A stretch of 64,000 bases of DNA, from contig JABAKD010000019.1 of NCBI GenBank assembly GCA_012845835.1, forward strand, positions 10,326,844 to 10,390,843, read 5' to 3'. The notes beneath the pieces are model-generated. The model worked only from the letters and a program-made list of their open reading frames with translations, ran no database searches and had not been told where the DNA came from. Position 1 is the first letter of the stretch. Each line of letters starts with the position of its first letter. The DNA is from Undaria pinnatifida. Its lineage: Eukaryota > Sar > Phaeophyceae > Laminariales > Alariaceae. Made by a program: the position numbers and the translations under genes. Of the stretch, positions 9,835 to 20,000 are shown piece by piece.

Positions 9835-10205
9835 AAGGGGGGGGGGGAGACTTTGTCTCTCAGCACAACAACAATGCATGCTCGCGGTGTCTTTCAATGG
9901 GCGCGGGGGGTGGGAAGGGGGGGAGGGGCATAGTGCTATAGCACATTTTAACCAACGAGCGTATGCGTGTTTGCTTTACCTTTCAATTGGAGGAGGGGGA
10001 GACATTTTTCTGATCACACATATAGAGGGACAAACATGAAGGTGTTGGTGCGTGCTTCAATCTGGGGACGGAAGATCGAGGGGAAGACATTTCTGAACAT
10101 ATTTGATGGTGGCAGCAATAATAGTTCATGGTTGGTAGGTGCGTGTTTCAATGCGGAGACCGGGGGAGACTTTTAGTCGCAGCATAGCGACAATGCACAG
10201 TATCA
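9835..10205. repeat. G-run minisatellite, second block
   Basis: The GGGGGGAGACTTTGTC...CACAACAACAATGCATGC...CTTTCAATGGG unit of 7885-9270 resumes for four to five degenerate units. Confidence 0.55.
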
Positions 10206-10873
10206 GGCCCCCGTGTACAAGAAAGTGCCCAGAGTACCAAGAAGGCGACGCTCCCTTTTGGAAGAGGACGCGCAAAGAAAGTTGGACTAAGAAATCGGGC
10301 TCAAAGCGGCGAGCGCAGTTCCACTCTCTCTGGGCCATCTCCGTAGATTCTGTGCAGTCACACATACATATCAGACATTGATCGAAATAAAGTCAATCCT
10401 ACAAGCGCTGCACACTAAATCCTACACATAATCAGCCTATATACATGCTCAAGGTTGATCGCGGGTGGTGTCACGATAAAAATCTGAGAGGCTCGAGGAC
10501 CTACCGCATCTATTTTCGGGGGACCCTAGTAAATAGAACCTACGGTGGACACAAAAACCTATATATTCATCTATTTTTACAAACAATATTTGGTCCTATT
10601 TACTATCGTCCTCCGTAGTCATAGAGGGGGGGTGTTGATACGGCCCCCGTTTCGAGAGCCGCTGGCGCAAGAAGGCTACCTACAGCATGGCCACGGTGTT
10701 GTAGCGGACGTGCACATTTTTCTTCTCTTTTTTTCTGAGATTGTTGTTCTTACTTTCAGAGAGGAGCTCTCCAAACCTCGCACAAAGACTGAGTTTTTGA
10801 GTAAGCTGAAAGTGCGCAGCTATAGACTATATGAAACATTTTTTTTTTCTTCTTCTTCGGGGATCCGTTTTGT
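10206..10873. other. Unassigned sequence
   Basis: An open frame of 172 codons (10545-11063) runs through it but ends in repeat H, has no recognised motif and is T-rich. I do not call a gene. Confidence 0.3.
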
Positions 10874-11043
10874 TATCCTTGCGCACTATACTCTCGCCCT
10901 CTCCCTCCCAACAGTACCTCAGATTCGGGGTCACACGGCGGGCCCTCCTTCCCCGTCCTCACTACGTACGGTGCGTGCCTTCATTTTGTACCACGATAAG
11001 ATGTTTCAGTATTTTCTTCCCTCGTGCGACTCGCGTCGAATTG
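10874..11043 (+). repeat. Dispersed repeat H, copy 1
   Basis: It shares order and spacing with 34151-34315 and 46429-46598: ACTCTCGCCCTC, CAGTACCTCAGATTCGGGG, GGCGGGCCCTCC, GTGCCTTCATTTTGTACC, TTTTCTTCCCTCGTGCGAC and GTCGAATTG. Confidence 0.65.
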
Positions 11044-11053
11044 TAGGTGCAGC

Positions 11054-11887
11054 TATACCGTAATCATGCGAAGGTTGGCACCCATCGGAAGGTTGGCACC
11101 CATCGGAGAGATAGCACCGGGGTGCGATAAAAAACACAAGGTAGAAACATTTAATCGTGTTTTCGCACCCCCATCGGAGAGATCGCACCCGGGTGCGATC
11201 TCCCCGACATGAGTAGAAATTGAGGGCCACCGCAGCGGGTCTGTGGTAGGGAATATTCTCATTATTTCATACTCCGATGATATATCACCAGTGCGCCACT
11301 CCTCTCAAACAAACGTACATTACCAACGCAGCTTCGGTCAAGCCGTTTTAGGTAGCTTTGCGTCGTTTATTTTGTATGCTCTCAACCAAGCGCACAGCAC
11401 ACATCATCCGGTACATGCCGCCTACCAGTACACCTCACAAATCACAGAACCAGCTCGTGGTACGATATTACAATACCTACCTTGTGCAACCGAGGCAGAA
11501 CAGAAACTACGGAGGAAATCGAGTGGTTCAGCATAAAGCGAACAGCAGACCCATAGTGTACGTGACATTTCAGCAAAAGCATTACTTCGGAGCATCGGTC
11601 TCCGTCCTATTGCACTCATCGGAGAGATCGCACCGGGGTGCATGTACGCAGCACCGTTGCCCCAGTACGGCGCGGTGTATTTCGATTCAGCAGCGCACCC
11701 ATCGGAGAGATCGCACCGGGGGTGCGACAAAATTGAAGAACGGCATGATTTAATTGTATTTCCGCACCCCCATCGGAAGGTTGGCACCCATCGGAGAGAT
11801 AGCACCGGGGTGCGATAAAAAACACAACGTAGAAACATTTAAATATCGATCGCACCCCGGTGCCAACCTTCGCATGATTACGGTATA
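11054..11887. mobile_element. Element I, 834 bp with 29-bp inverted ends
   Basis: TATACCGTAATCATGCGAAG at 11054 returns in reverse complement at 11859-11887 with no mismatch over 29 bp. Inner ends carry repeated CATCGGAGAGATNGCACC blocks and palindromes such as GATCGCACCCGGGTGCGATC (11180-11199). Flanking TATA allows a TA target duplication. The middle holds two overlapping frames (97 and 131 codons) with no recognisable domain, too short for a transposase. Confidence 0.7.
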
Positions 11888-11942
11888 TATATGTAGATGG
11901 ATAAACCCACATGACCTATACGATACGACACGTATTACATAA

Positions 11943-12757
11943 CCGCACCATCGCCTAGACCTAGCACCACACGCGTAACAAACCCCTCACCTAAAACCCT
12001 TCCTCCCCCCCCCGGCCCCCCCCCGCCCCCCCCCCCCCCACCTCCCCCCCCCCCGCCCCCAACCCATCCCAACCCCACCCCCTCGAACACTCCATCCTCT
12101 CTCTACTCACTGACTGTACGACTTACCCCAGGATATACATGATAAACTGATGCATTATTTCCAAAACCGGCACATTTATCCCCTCAAAATAATGTATAGT
12201 TTCCACGCACATATTGAGCTGCCCCACACGCCCCACCCCCGCCCCAACCCCCTTCCCCATGATAAACTGGTGCATTTTTTTTTTTTTTTTTCCAAAACCG
12301 TCAGATTTATCCCCTTGAAAGGATTTATAGCTTACATGCACAAATTCCCCGCCCGTCCGCCCCCCCTCCCCCTTCCCCCCCCTCCCCCCCCCCCTCCAAC
12401 CCCGCTCGCTTTTGATCAAAACCAGGCCCTCACGTGCTTCAAAACTCCGCCCCCCCCCCTCACCGGTTATTCGACTTACAGGATTCACTTGATAAAAGGA
12501 TACATTTCCCTCCACAGCTGTCAGATTTTGTCCCCCTCAGAAACGGGTTTTATAGTTTCCGCGCACAGACTGACTAACATTACCCTGTTGACCCTGATAG
12601 CTACACTGTAGTTGTAAGGGGAGTCGCCGACCTATATCCTTAATGAGGACACACAACTCGTAATACGCGCGATCGGAGTATCACACACAGCTTGCAAAGA
12701 TGAGTTTCGACGAAGTCTTCGATCTCACAGCTGGAGTGTATTTTCATTTTTTATAAT
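11943..12757 (+). mobile_element. Retroposon W, long copy 1
   Basis: It opens with CATCGCCTAGACCTAGCACC, passes through a C-rich block, then three similar subunits beginning GATAAACTGATGCATT, GATAAACTGGTGCATT and GATAAAAGGATACATT. It ends with the family 3' end GGAGTGTATTTTCATTTTTT followed by ATAATGATAATA. Nine other W copies in the window share this end with different 5' starts. Confidence 0.75.
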
Positions 12758-12776
12758 GATAATACCAAAAATTGAT

Positions 12777-13390
12777 TTTTGAAGTGCGCGTCGTCTCCTC
12801 ACTCGATGAGCTACATACAGCAACTAACTAGCTTTATACCTTATACCCCAAAAAAAGTCTTGTGCGAAACATGCCTCGGTAAAAAAAGGTGTAATTTGGG
12901 CCAGGTACATTTTTTTTCGTCATCTCCTCACTTGGGGAGCTACATACAGCAAATAGCTCTGCAAGTAGCAATTATACCTTCTACCCAAAACGTCGTACGT
13001 GATACATGCCACGGGAAAAAAAGGTGTACCTTCGGTAAAAAAGGTGTACCTTTTTTTTCCTCATCTCCTCACTTGAGGGTCTACATACAGCAACTAGCTC
13101 TATACCTTACCCAAGACGTCGTATGTGATATCATACATGCCACGGTAAAAAAGGTGTACCTTTTTTTTCCTCATCTCCTCAATTGGGGAGCTACATACAG
13201 CAAATAAATAGCTCTGCAAGTATTATACCTTCTACCCAAAACGTCGTATATGTGATACATGACACGGGAAAAAAAAGGTATACCTTCGGCAAAGAAGGTG
13301 TACCTTTTTTTTTCCTCATATCAATTAGGGAGCTACAGCATCAACTAGCTCTATAATACCTTTTGCCCAAAACGTCTTATTATGTGATGA
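12777..13390 (+). repeat. Tandem repeat M, five units of about 130 bp
   Basis: CTCCTCACT followed by GAGCTACATACAGCAA recurs at 12795, 12924, 13065 and 13185, with a fifth degenerate unit near 13315 (spacings 129, 141, 120, 130). Each unit ends GGGAAAAAAAGGTGTACC. The 142-codon frame across it is a product of the repeat. Confidence 0.85.
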
Positions 13391-14523
13391 TCGGCCTACG
13401 ATGACACGAAGGGCGGGGCCGCCGAGCGCAAGGATGCGAAGGGAGACAAGAGGAAGGTATAGACGCGGAAACAATGTCAGAACGGAAGAAGGGAACACAT
13501 GTCACACCATTTTAGGGCCTGAAGCACTGAAGCAGTGCCGAAGGGGCGGGCGGTCGGGCGATTTGCCGGAAGACAAGAGAGCAAGCAAGGATCACTGCCT
13601 AAACGAATGTCAGCGTCCGCTACGTTGGGCATGGAAGGATGGCGTGGGGCCATCGTTTGTACGGTGAAAGAGAAACAACCAGGACGCGCGAAAAAATATG
13701 CGAGAGCATCGGGCCATTGGTCGAAAGGCAGAAGAGAAAAGAGCCTGAAACGAGAAAGGACAAATTAAAACGCTGCCTCTAAAATAATGTCAGAGGGTCC
13801 GCAAGGTTGGACCTCGGAGGCTGACGTGGGACCATTGGTCTAAAGGCAAAACTATAAAGAACCAGTGCACGCCGAGGTGCGAACTTGAAGCAGGGGTCGT
13901 GCTGTGGGGCCTGGGAGGCTGGCGTAAGGTCCCTGGTCGAACCGTGGCACGCGGGCAACCGAGGCTACCAAAAAAAATCGCGAACATGAATAGAGAAAGA
14001 CAATTTACCTCAAGAGTGGCACACACAACACCAAAATTGTGGTGATGGAGGCGTGTGTGTGATACGCCGGAAAGCTGAGCCGGGGGGCAACAGCGGAGTA
14101 CCCTTAGAAGCTATCTGGGTACAAATGTAGTACCAGGAAAACGGAAAAGAAATACACGTGGTGAGGTCATCACCCAGCCAAAGCAACACGCAAACAAGGA
14201 CGAAACTGGAGCGTAGACACAGGAAGGCGGAAAAGGTACCATCGAAAGCCGGAAAGAGAGTCGACATCATCGTCACACCTTGAGCGAGGCTCAGCTAGTA
14301 ATAACGGGAACAATGCCAGCAAAACCCTGCAGCGAGGCTGTTCAACCATAACAAAGCAAGCCAAAAAAAAATGGGGTCAACAAGAAGACACTCGTTCAAA
14401 GCTCGAAGCAGCGCTGGAAGTGCATATCTCCAGAAATAATGTAGGGAACGGAGAAGACAATACGAAGAAAGCCGCAGCTAGGTACTATACGTCGGGAAGA
14501 CGGGATCGCAAACGTGGAGCAAC
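13391..14523 (+). other. Purine-rich unassigned region upstream of TRIM-2b
   Basis: The plus strand is A/G-rich with repeated words (AATGTCAG near 13472, 13608, 13786; a GGGCCAT-to-AAAGGCA block near 13648, 13712, 13827). No frame longer than 90 codons and no Gag, protease or reverse transcriptase motif is seen. It may be decayed LTR-element interior, which is inference from composition only. Confidence 0.3.
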
Positions 14524-14792
14524 TGTTAAGATACGGCCTCGAAAGGCCTGTAGGTATCCGAATTTGAGATCATTTGGATGGGTTTCGTATGATAAGGTTG
14601 GCGTTTTATATTCGGGGGAGTTAGGAAGTAGATCGGAGGCACGTGCCTCCGATCTCAGAAGCTATCCCGGGCTCTAGTGGAAACGAATAAAGCTAAACCT
14701 CTACGAAGGAACGAAAGTGAGTACTCTCCGAGGACCTGCTCAATTGGCAGACCTGCAGGGGGCACTCTGTGTCCCCCACCTTTAATTTCACA
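14524..14792 (+). mobile_element. TRIM-2 copy b, LTR
   Basis: It has the same 269-bp length and TGTTAAG...TTTCACA ends as 208-476, with about ten differences. A primer-binding site follows directly, so it acts as a 5' LTR. No second LTR is found downstream within the window. Confidence 0.72.
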
Positions 14793-14794
14793 TG

Positions 14795-14812
14795 TGGCGT
14801 CGACGGCAGGAC
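14795..14812 (+). other. Primer-binding site of TRIM-2b
   Basis: TGGCGTCGACGGCAGGAC, 2 bp after the LTR, differs by one base from the site at 30-47. The A-rich interior (AAGAAGGTAACCGAGAG) continues to 14898, where MITE-E begins. Confidence 0.65.
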
Positions 14813-14898
14813 AGAAACACAACCCTAAGAAGGTAACCGAGAGAAAAAATAGGGGAAACAGAAAGTAGGCTTGCCAGGTCGTGTCGTAGCCGGAGTCG

Positions 14899-15170
14899 TT
14901 CTACGGTAGCCCGCTCCAGATTATTCTATAACGAAATCGGCGCCGGTTTTGAAACCCGCGCTCTCCCGGCCGTATCTCCTGAAATACGTTGGTCATTGCC
15001 ACCCTCCCCGACCGACGACATTGTTCGAGAGTCCTTCGCGAACAAGAAAATATATTTTGAATGCATTGTTTTTGTAGCATTCTTCCTCGTCGTGTCAAGC
15101 AGCCTGAAGAAACGTTCGTGTTGAAGAAAAAAATCGTTGGTTTTTTGTGGGGGGGGGGGCTATCGTAGAA
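14899..15170. mobile_element. MITE-E, copy 2, next to the TRIM-2b interior
   Basis: The ends are TTCTACGGTAGCCC and GGGCTATCGTAGAA. The interior shares GGCCGTATCTCCTGAAATAC with copy 1 and a GTAGCATTCTTCCTCGTCG block with copy 3. Confidence 0.68.
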
Positions 15171-16046
15171 TCAGTCAGCGGCGTACTCAGCAGCCTGAAA
15201 AAAAAAGGAGGGTCCATAGCAAGGGACCTTGAAAGGCTAGCTCTAAGAAAACGAGCGCAACACGAGGTGCCGCGTAGCGACGAGGCATTCCTCCGAAAGC
15301 GATCTCGCCGAAAAAAGACACAACGTGAAGAAGGCAGTCGACAGGAACCGACCTAATATGGGCTGCTAAACCAAACTGGGGCCAAAGCGTGGGGCCCATG
15401 CGATAGGTACGCCAAGACAAGACAAGAGAAAAACGGGGGCCAAGAGGGAACGGCCTGTGGACTGCACACTAGTCAGGACGGGCTGTAAGGCCACGATTAA
15501 GGCCGGTGTCGTTAAACCCTATGGGCAGGTACGCCGATTAAGAAACAAAAAAAAGTGGTCTAGACTCCTTATTGAGACACCTCCGACACATTTGGGCGCT
15601 CACTACGTGTTCCTTCCGCACAAAAAAATGGGTCAAGACTTTGGTTATGACATTTTATCTCCTCCCTCCTTGGCCGTCTGTAGCCACCCACCATCTGTCT
15701 CCTGGTAGCATATCGATCGTCTTCTCGCTACTAAAACTGTCTATATATAGTGTGTGCCGAAACTTCTCCATGTCTCACACCCGTCTGGGCTTTCCTCGTC
15801 TCTTCCTCTTACACATTCCGTTCCTCCTTGCGTGCATCTTCCACTATCATCTGGGCTCTACTATCGTCTATACTATCGTCTATACTATCGTCTATACTAT
15901 CGTCTGCGTTACCACAAGGGCGGCTCTGTGCGCTTTCTTCCTCCTCCACCCTCGACAACTGGCATACCTCTTTTGTTCTGGCAGGGCCCGGGAGAAGTCC
16001 CCTACACGCGAACACCCAGTTTTCTCTTGCGGGAGAGGGTGTACCT
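15171..16046. other. Unassigned region with a short 12-bp tandem repeat
   Basis: 15171-15545 is purine-rich like 13391-14523 and may continue the TRIM-2b interior. Near 15857-15905 the unit ACTATCGTCTAT occurs about four times. A 216-codon frame (15572-16222) crosses this and enters repeat G, so it is not credible as a gene. Confidence 0.35.
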
Positions 16047-16250
16047 GGTACTCGATATTCATGCATGGCCGTAGTCGTATGACCATAGACCCTCGCATCC
16101 CTACTATGCCGGGACGGAGCACGTCGGGTTTTCACCGACTAAGCAGACATTGCTTGCACCAACCGCGGAGCGCCATAAGATACTCAGCGAGTCGCATGAA
16201 GAGTGAACAGCATCCTTCCTAGAACCGCTCGTGAGGCGGACTTGCATATC
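16047..16250 (+). repeat. Dispersed repeat G, copy 2
   Basis: It carries GATATTCATGCATGGCCGTA, GACCATAGACCCTCGCATCC, GCCGGGACGGAGCACGTCGG, GTTTTCACCGAC and GCATGAAGAGTGAACAGCAT. It closely matches 33150-33345 and 37635-37835. Confidence 0.7.
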
Positions 16251-16599
16251 ATGGATGACAGCTTCAGCGAGTTAACTTAATTTCATCCGGTACGTGGCCA
16301 CTTCCATAGGCAGCAGTGAATGGGAGCACTAGTATGTATCTGCCTCGTGGGTGCCATAAACACGACGTGATACGATCATTTCCTTAGTGGGGAGTAAATG
16401 TTCTCCACCCCCGCACAAATGATCCACCTCGACCGCCAGCTGTAATCGACCGCCCTCCCCGCCCCCGAAAAAAACAAACAAACGGTACCACCCTGCTGAT
16501 GGTCTACAGTAGTTCATGCAGTAAAAGCGGCATGTTTTACAGCAGTGTCGTTGCCAACCGACGCCAACCCAACCTATATACAATATTATATAGGCAATG

Positions 16600-16735
16600 G
16601 GGGTAGGGGGTGGGGGGGGGGTGGCTTTGTCAAACCAGAACAACACTTAATTTCTGAACTTTGTAGTATATTTCAATGGGGGGGGGGGGGGGGGGGGTCG
16701 TACTGTTAAGAGTTTTCTTTTTTTTTTTTTTTTTT
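16600..16735. repeat. G-run minisatellite unit and T run
   Basis: GGGGGTGGCTTTGTCAAACC...TATATTTCAATGGGG matches the unit seen at 7885-9270, flanked by G runs. A T run (16718-16735) then leads into a U copy. Confidence 0.6.
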
Positions 16736-16803
16736 TATAATCCTCCGGCGGATTGGATGGGGAAAAACAAAGCTTTAGCTCACCACACTTCCACGCGTTT
16801 TTA
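16736..16803 (-). mobile_element. Retroposon U, copy 2 (3' fragment)
   Basis: T run, ATCCTCCGGCGGAT, GGGGAAAAACAAAGCTTTAG and CTCACCACACTTCCACG: the last 65 bp of U with its poly-A tail, read on the minus strand. Confidence 0.72.
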
Positions 16804-16809
16804 AGAGTC

Positions 16810-17514
16810 TTACTACGGTAGCCCCCCCAACTTTTCTTTCGCAAAATCGCCGGTTGTTAACAGAGTTTTCAGAAAAATGGGAACGGAGCCTAAAATGAGA
16901 ACGGACGGTTTTTTTTTCAGAAAGCAAACCAATTATGTACAACTCAAAAAAAAAAATGACAGTCCTCCTGTGGGGCTGTACAGCAGCCTTCGAATGAGCT
17001 GTCGCTCAGGCTGGAAGTCCTCGGCATCGCCTCGGTAGCCAGCATCTATCTAGAGAAATCACCATAGAGCCAGCGTATATCGCTTTTTGCGCCCACCCGA
17101 AGGCATGAGATGGAGCATGACCGTTCTGACGAGTTCCTCTCACAGGGCTGGTCAAGGGGTTCCGCAGGATCATTTCGGTTCTCTGATACACCACATGGTT
17201 CTGGAGATGACGCTTGGTTCTCATTTTAGGCTCCGTTCCCATTTTTCAGAAAACTCTGTTGGTTTTCAAAACCAGCTCCAACCGAAGCACGGGGTCCCTC
17301 GACACCCTCCCCGACGTCATCGATCGATAGACCTTTTTGCAAAAAAACAAGAAACACACGAATCTCTAGATAGATGTAGATATTGTTTTCGTAGCATCAT
17401 CCTTCCTCGTGTCTGGTAGCCGTGGCACCTTCGTTTGAAGAAAATTGCTGTTTTTTGGAGGCGACGGCCATCTTGGGCAAGTCTTCCTTCGGGTCCGTGC
17501 GCTATCGTGGAGAA
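16810..17514. mobile_element. MITE-E, copy 3, split by element F
   Basis: The left end TACTACGGTAGCCCCCCCAA and right end GCTATCGTGGAGAA enclose family sequence. At 16859-17260 it is broken by element F. Without F the length is about 303 bp. The E sequence GCCGGTT resumes as GGTTTTCAAAACCAGC after F. Confidence 0.65.
16859..17260. mobile_element. Element F, copy 1 (402 bp, 44-bp inverted ends)
   Basis: AACAGAGTTTTCAGAAAAAT at 16859 begins a 44-bp end repeated in reverse complement at 17217-17260 with one mismatch. The flanks GGTTGTT and GGTTTTC are an imperfect direct repeat. The interior is nearly identical to 21999-22265. A minus-strand frame of 78 codons is shared by both copies but resembles no known protein. 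Long inverted ends suit a Mutator-like non-autonomous element, which is inference. Confidence 0.72.
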
Positions 17515-17898
17515 TCAGTCTTGTAATATGTTGAAACATGCTGTGCGATATCTGACCCCATGCGCTACAACTACGTACCGGTAGAGTTTCGAGGGTATGC
17601 ACCATTTTCTTTTGCTCGGAGCTCCCTTCCTCAATTCAACCGAGCTCTTATGTACCTCGCGTGTACCCAAATACATGACCAACATTCTACGATATCAATA
17701 GCGCTCGGAGGTAACACCACTTTTTGGCTGTTTTTTTTTCCCTAGATTTGACGAGAGGGTCTCTTAACCCGTCTTAACCAAGAATCGTGGGAATGATACA
17801 TTCGTTTTTGTTTAGCACGACTCTACTCTTATTGTTTTTGTTTCGTGCACCTGGAACACGGGAGAGGGTTCCTTTTCATCGGATTGCGCTGTCGGTTT
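17515..17898. other. No recognisable feature
   Basis: Ordinary sequence lies between MITE-E copy 3 and a MITE-C copy; no repeat in this window matches. Confidence 0.3.
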
Positions 17899-18226
17899 GA
17901 CGCGTGCTACAAGTACGACAGATACAGGGGCGCACCCCACTTCTTTTCTTTGAGGTCGTTCCTCGATTTGGGAGCTTAAGAGGCATGTATGTCCCTGTGC
18001 CCCAAAAGCTGATTTTGGATAGAAAAATATAAGAAATGCTACACCCGCGGATGAAAAGTCCCGCGTCGGTCTAGGTACACAACAACAAGAAAATACCACG
18101 CGAAAAAAAATGGCCTAGCGTTCCGGCGATTTTGAGAGAAAGGTTAACCTCCGTCATTCAGAAACCATTTCTGACGAGAAAAAAAAGCGATATATCGCAC
18201 ACAATACCTCTGTCGCAGCACGCGTC
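17899..18226 (+). mobile_element. MITE-C copy (328 bp, body reversed)
   Basis: The ends are GACGCGTGCTACAAGTACGA and TCTGTCGCAGCACGCGTC. The family body (ATGACGGAGGTTAACC, GGCCATTTTTTTTCGCG) is read on the minus strand. Flanks GTTT and CTTT match at three of four bases. Confidence 0.68.
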
Positions 18227-18283
18227 CTTTGCTTAAAATCACTGTTTGGGGTGAGGAATTTTAGTTACAGCAGCTCCTCCTTT

Positions 18284-18380
18284 AGACCCCCTTGTGAGCT
18301 CTCAAACCCCTCCCTGCACATATACTAGATCCAAAATAACTATGTCCCCAAACCGGGTTTCCAGCTTGGAAAGGCGTTAA
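18284..18380 (+). mobile_element. MITE-D copy, left end diverged
   Basis: AAACCCCTCCCTGCA, ATCCAAAATAACTATGTCCC and CGGGTTTCCAGCTTGGAAAG lead to GGCGTTAA at the right. The left TTAA is lost. Confidence 0.6.
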
Positions 18381-18473
18381 GCGAGGAGCTCCAGAAAAGA
18401 AATCGGGCACCACACTACCGTAGCATGCATCATATTATTAATATATACACATACATACATATACCCCCCCCCA

Positions 18474-18955
18474 TGATAAACTGGTGCATTCTTTCCAAAG
18501 CCGTCAGATTTATCCCCTTGAAGGATTTATAGTTCCCACGCATAAATTGACCTGCCCCGCCCGTCCCCCCCCCCCCCCCTCTCCCCCCCCCCCACACCCC
18601 CGCTCCCTTTCGATCAAAATCAGGCCCCCACGTCCTTCAAAACTCCGCCCTCCCCTCACCGGTTATTCGACTCACAGGATTCACTTGATACACGGATGCA
18701 TTTCCGTCCACAGCTGTCAGATTTTGTCCCCCTCAGAAACGAGTTTTATAGTTTTCGCGCACAGACTGCCTAACATCACCCTGTTGACCCTGATAGCTAC
18801 ACTGTAGTTGTAAGGGGAGTCGCCGACCTATATCCTTGATGAGGACACACAACTCGTAATGCGCGCGATCGGAGTATCACACACAGCTTGCAAAGATGAG
18901 TTTCGACAAATCATTCGATCTCACAGCTGGAGTGTACTTTCATTTTTTATAATAT
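18474..18955 (+). mobile_element. Retroposon W, copy 2
   Basis: It starts at the GATAAACTGGTGCATT subunit and runs to GGAGTGTACTTTCATTTTTT followed by a TATATATA tail. About 480 bp, so it lacks the 5' part seen in copies 1, 3 and 4. Confidence 0.75.
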
Positions 18956-19000
18956 ATATATATATATTTCGAGTAAAATTGAAAGTGCAACCCGATGAAA

Positions 19001-19334
19001 GACGCGTGACTCTACGATGATAGTCTAGAGGTATACCTTTTTTAGGCTATTTTTTTGTCCTGAAATGACGGGTCTTCTTAACCCAACTTCGTCGGAAAAA
19101 AAAATAATAGGCCATTTTTTTTTGTTTTTGCAATGTTTTTTTTTGGTTGTATATGCCTATATATTAATAGTAGAACATACTTTGAAGTATGGGATTTTTC
19201 ATCCGCGATAAAGCAGGTTTATTTTTTTTCGAAATCAGTTTTTTTTTGGGGGTAATAAGAAGGACATGTCTTGACCTCCTGAAATGAGGAACCTCAGAAA
19301 AAACGTGGTGCACCTCAATCGCAGCACCACACGA
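19001..19334 (+). mobile_element. MITE-C copy, degenerate
   Basis: The left end GACGCGTGACTCTACGATGA and right end GGTGCACCTCAATCGCAGCA are diverged. The body retains AATGACGGGTCTTCTTAACC, TCGTCGGAAAAAAA, AATAGGCCATTTTTTT and TTTTTCATCCGCG. Confidence 0.58.
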
Positions 19335-19390
19335 AACAAAACCATGGCCTATTATACAGTGGGCAAGGGCGCCCGGACAGTCTTTTTTCG

Positions 19391-19716
19391 ACACGGGTCC
19401 CTCAAATCAAACACGGTCAGCAGAATGGAAAACGTTCTTGAACCGGGGGCGCTGTGATCGCAGGACGATTTAGAAGAAAACAAGTTTTACTTTTTAATAA
19501 TTTTTTTTTCCATTTTGGATCACTTGGTTTTTAGATACCTCCCCCCCTCCCTGTCCGGCGGCAGGGGGCGCGGGGGTCTCTAAAACCAAAGGTGTCATGA
19601 AAATGGAAAAAAAAAAAAACAGGGAAAAAAAAAAACACTTTTTTTCTTCTAAATGTCCTGCGATCACGACGCTCCGAGACGTCCGGTAATGCTTTCATTC
19701 TGACCACATCTTTCAT
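19391..19716. mobile_element. Foldback Y with arms of about 85 bp
   Basis: Left-arm GGTCAGCAGAATGG, CGCTGTGATCGCAGGACGAT and TTAGAAGAAAA are mirrored by TTTTCTTCTAAATGTCCTGC, GATCACGACGCTCCG and CATTCTGACC. The A/T-rich loop region (19494-19620) contains poly-A and poly-T. It is non-coding. Confidence 0.6.
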
Positions 19717-19735
19717 GTGAGGTGTATATATGTTA

Positions 19736-19897
19736 CCCCAATCTCTGGGGGCACCCTCGGCCTGGGCATAAAAAGTAGTCATATAATTTGCAAAAACAAA
19801 AATAATCGCCAAATCCCGACGATTTTGGGTCAAGAGAAACCCCGGCGTTCCGAAAATACTTTGGCCCTAACGTGCTACCTCCATCGTACCACGCGTC
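19736..19897 (-). mobile_element. MITE-C half copy
   Basis: The right end CCATCGTACCACGCGTC and AAATCCCGACGATTTTGGGT match MITE-C in reverse. The other end is missing and the sequence abuts foldback Y. Confidence 0.5.
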
Positions 19898-20000
19898 ATC
19901 CCCCCCCCCCCACCCCCCCCCCCCCCCCCCTGCGCACTCACATTATACGCACGTTGCTAACGTGAGATGAGGGTGCGTTACTACAACATAATAATGTGCA

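Noticed and set aside
17006-17242. Protein gene in element F (78 codons, repeated at 21741-22247)
   Set aside because: Conservation is explained by the DNA element being recently copied; no known domain and the second copy continues into unrelated sequence.
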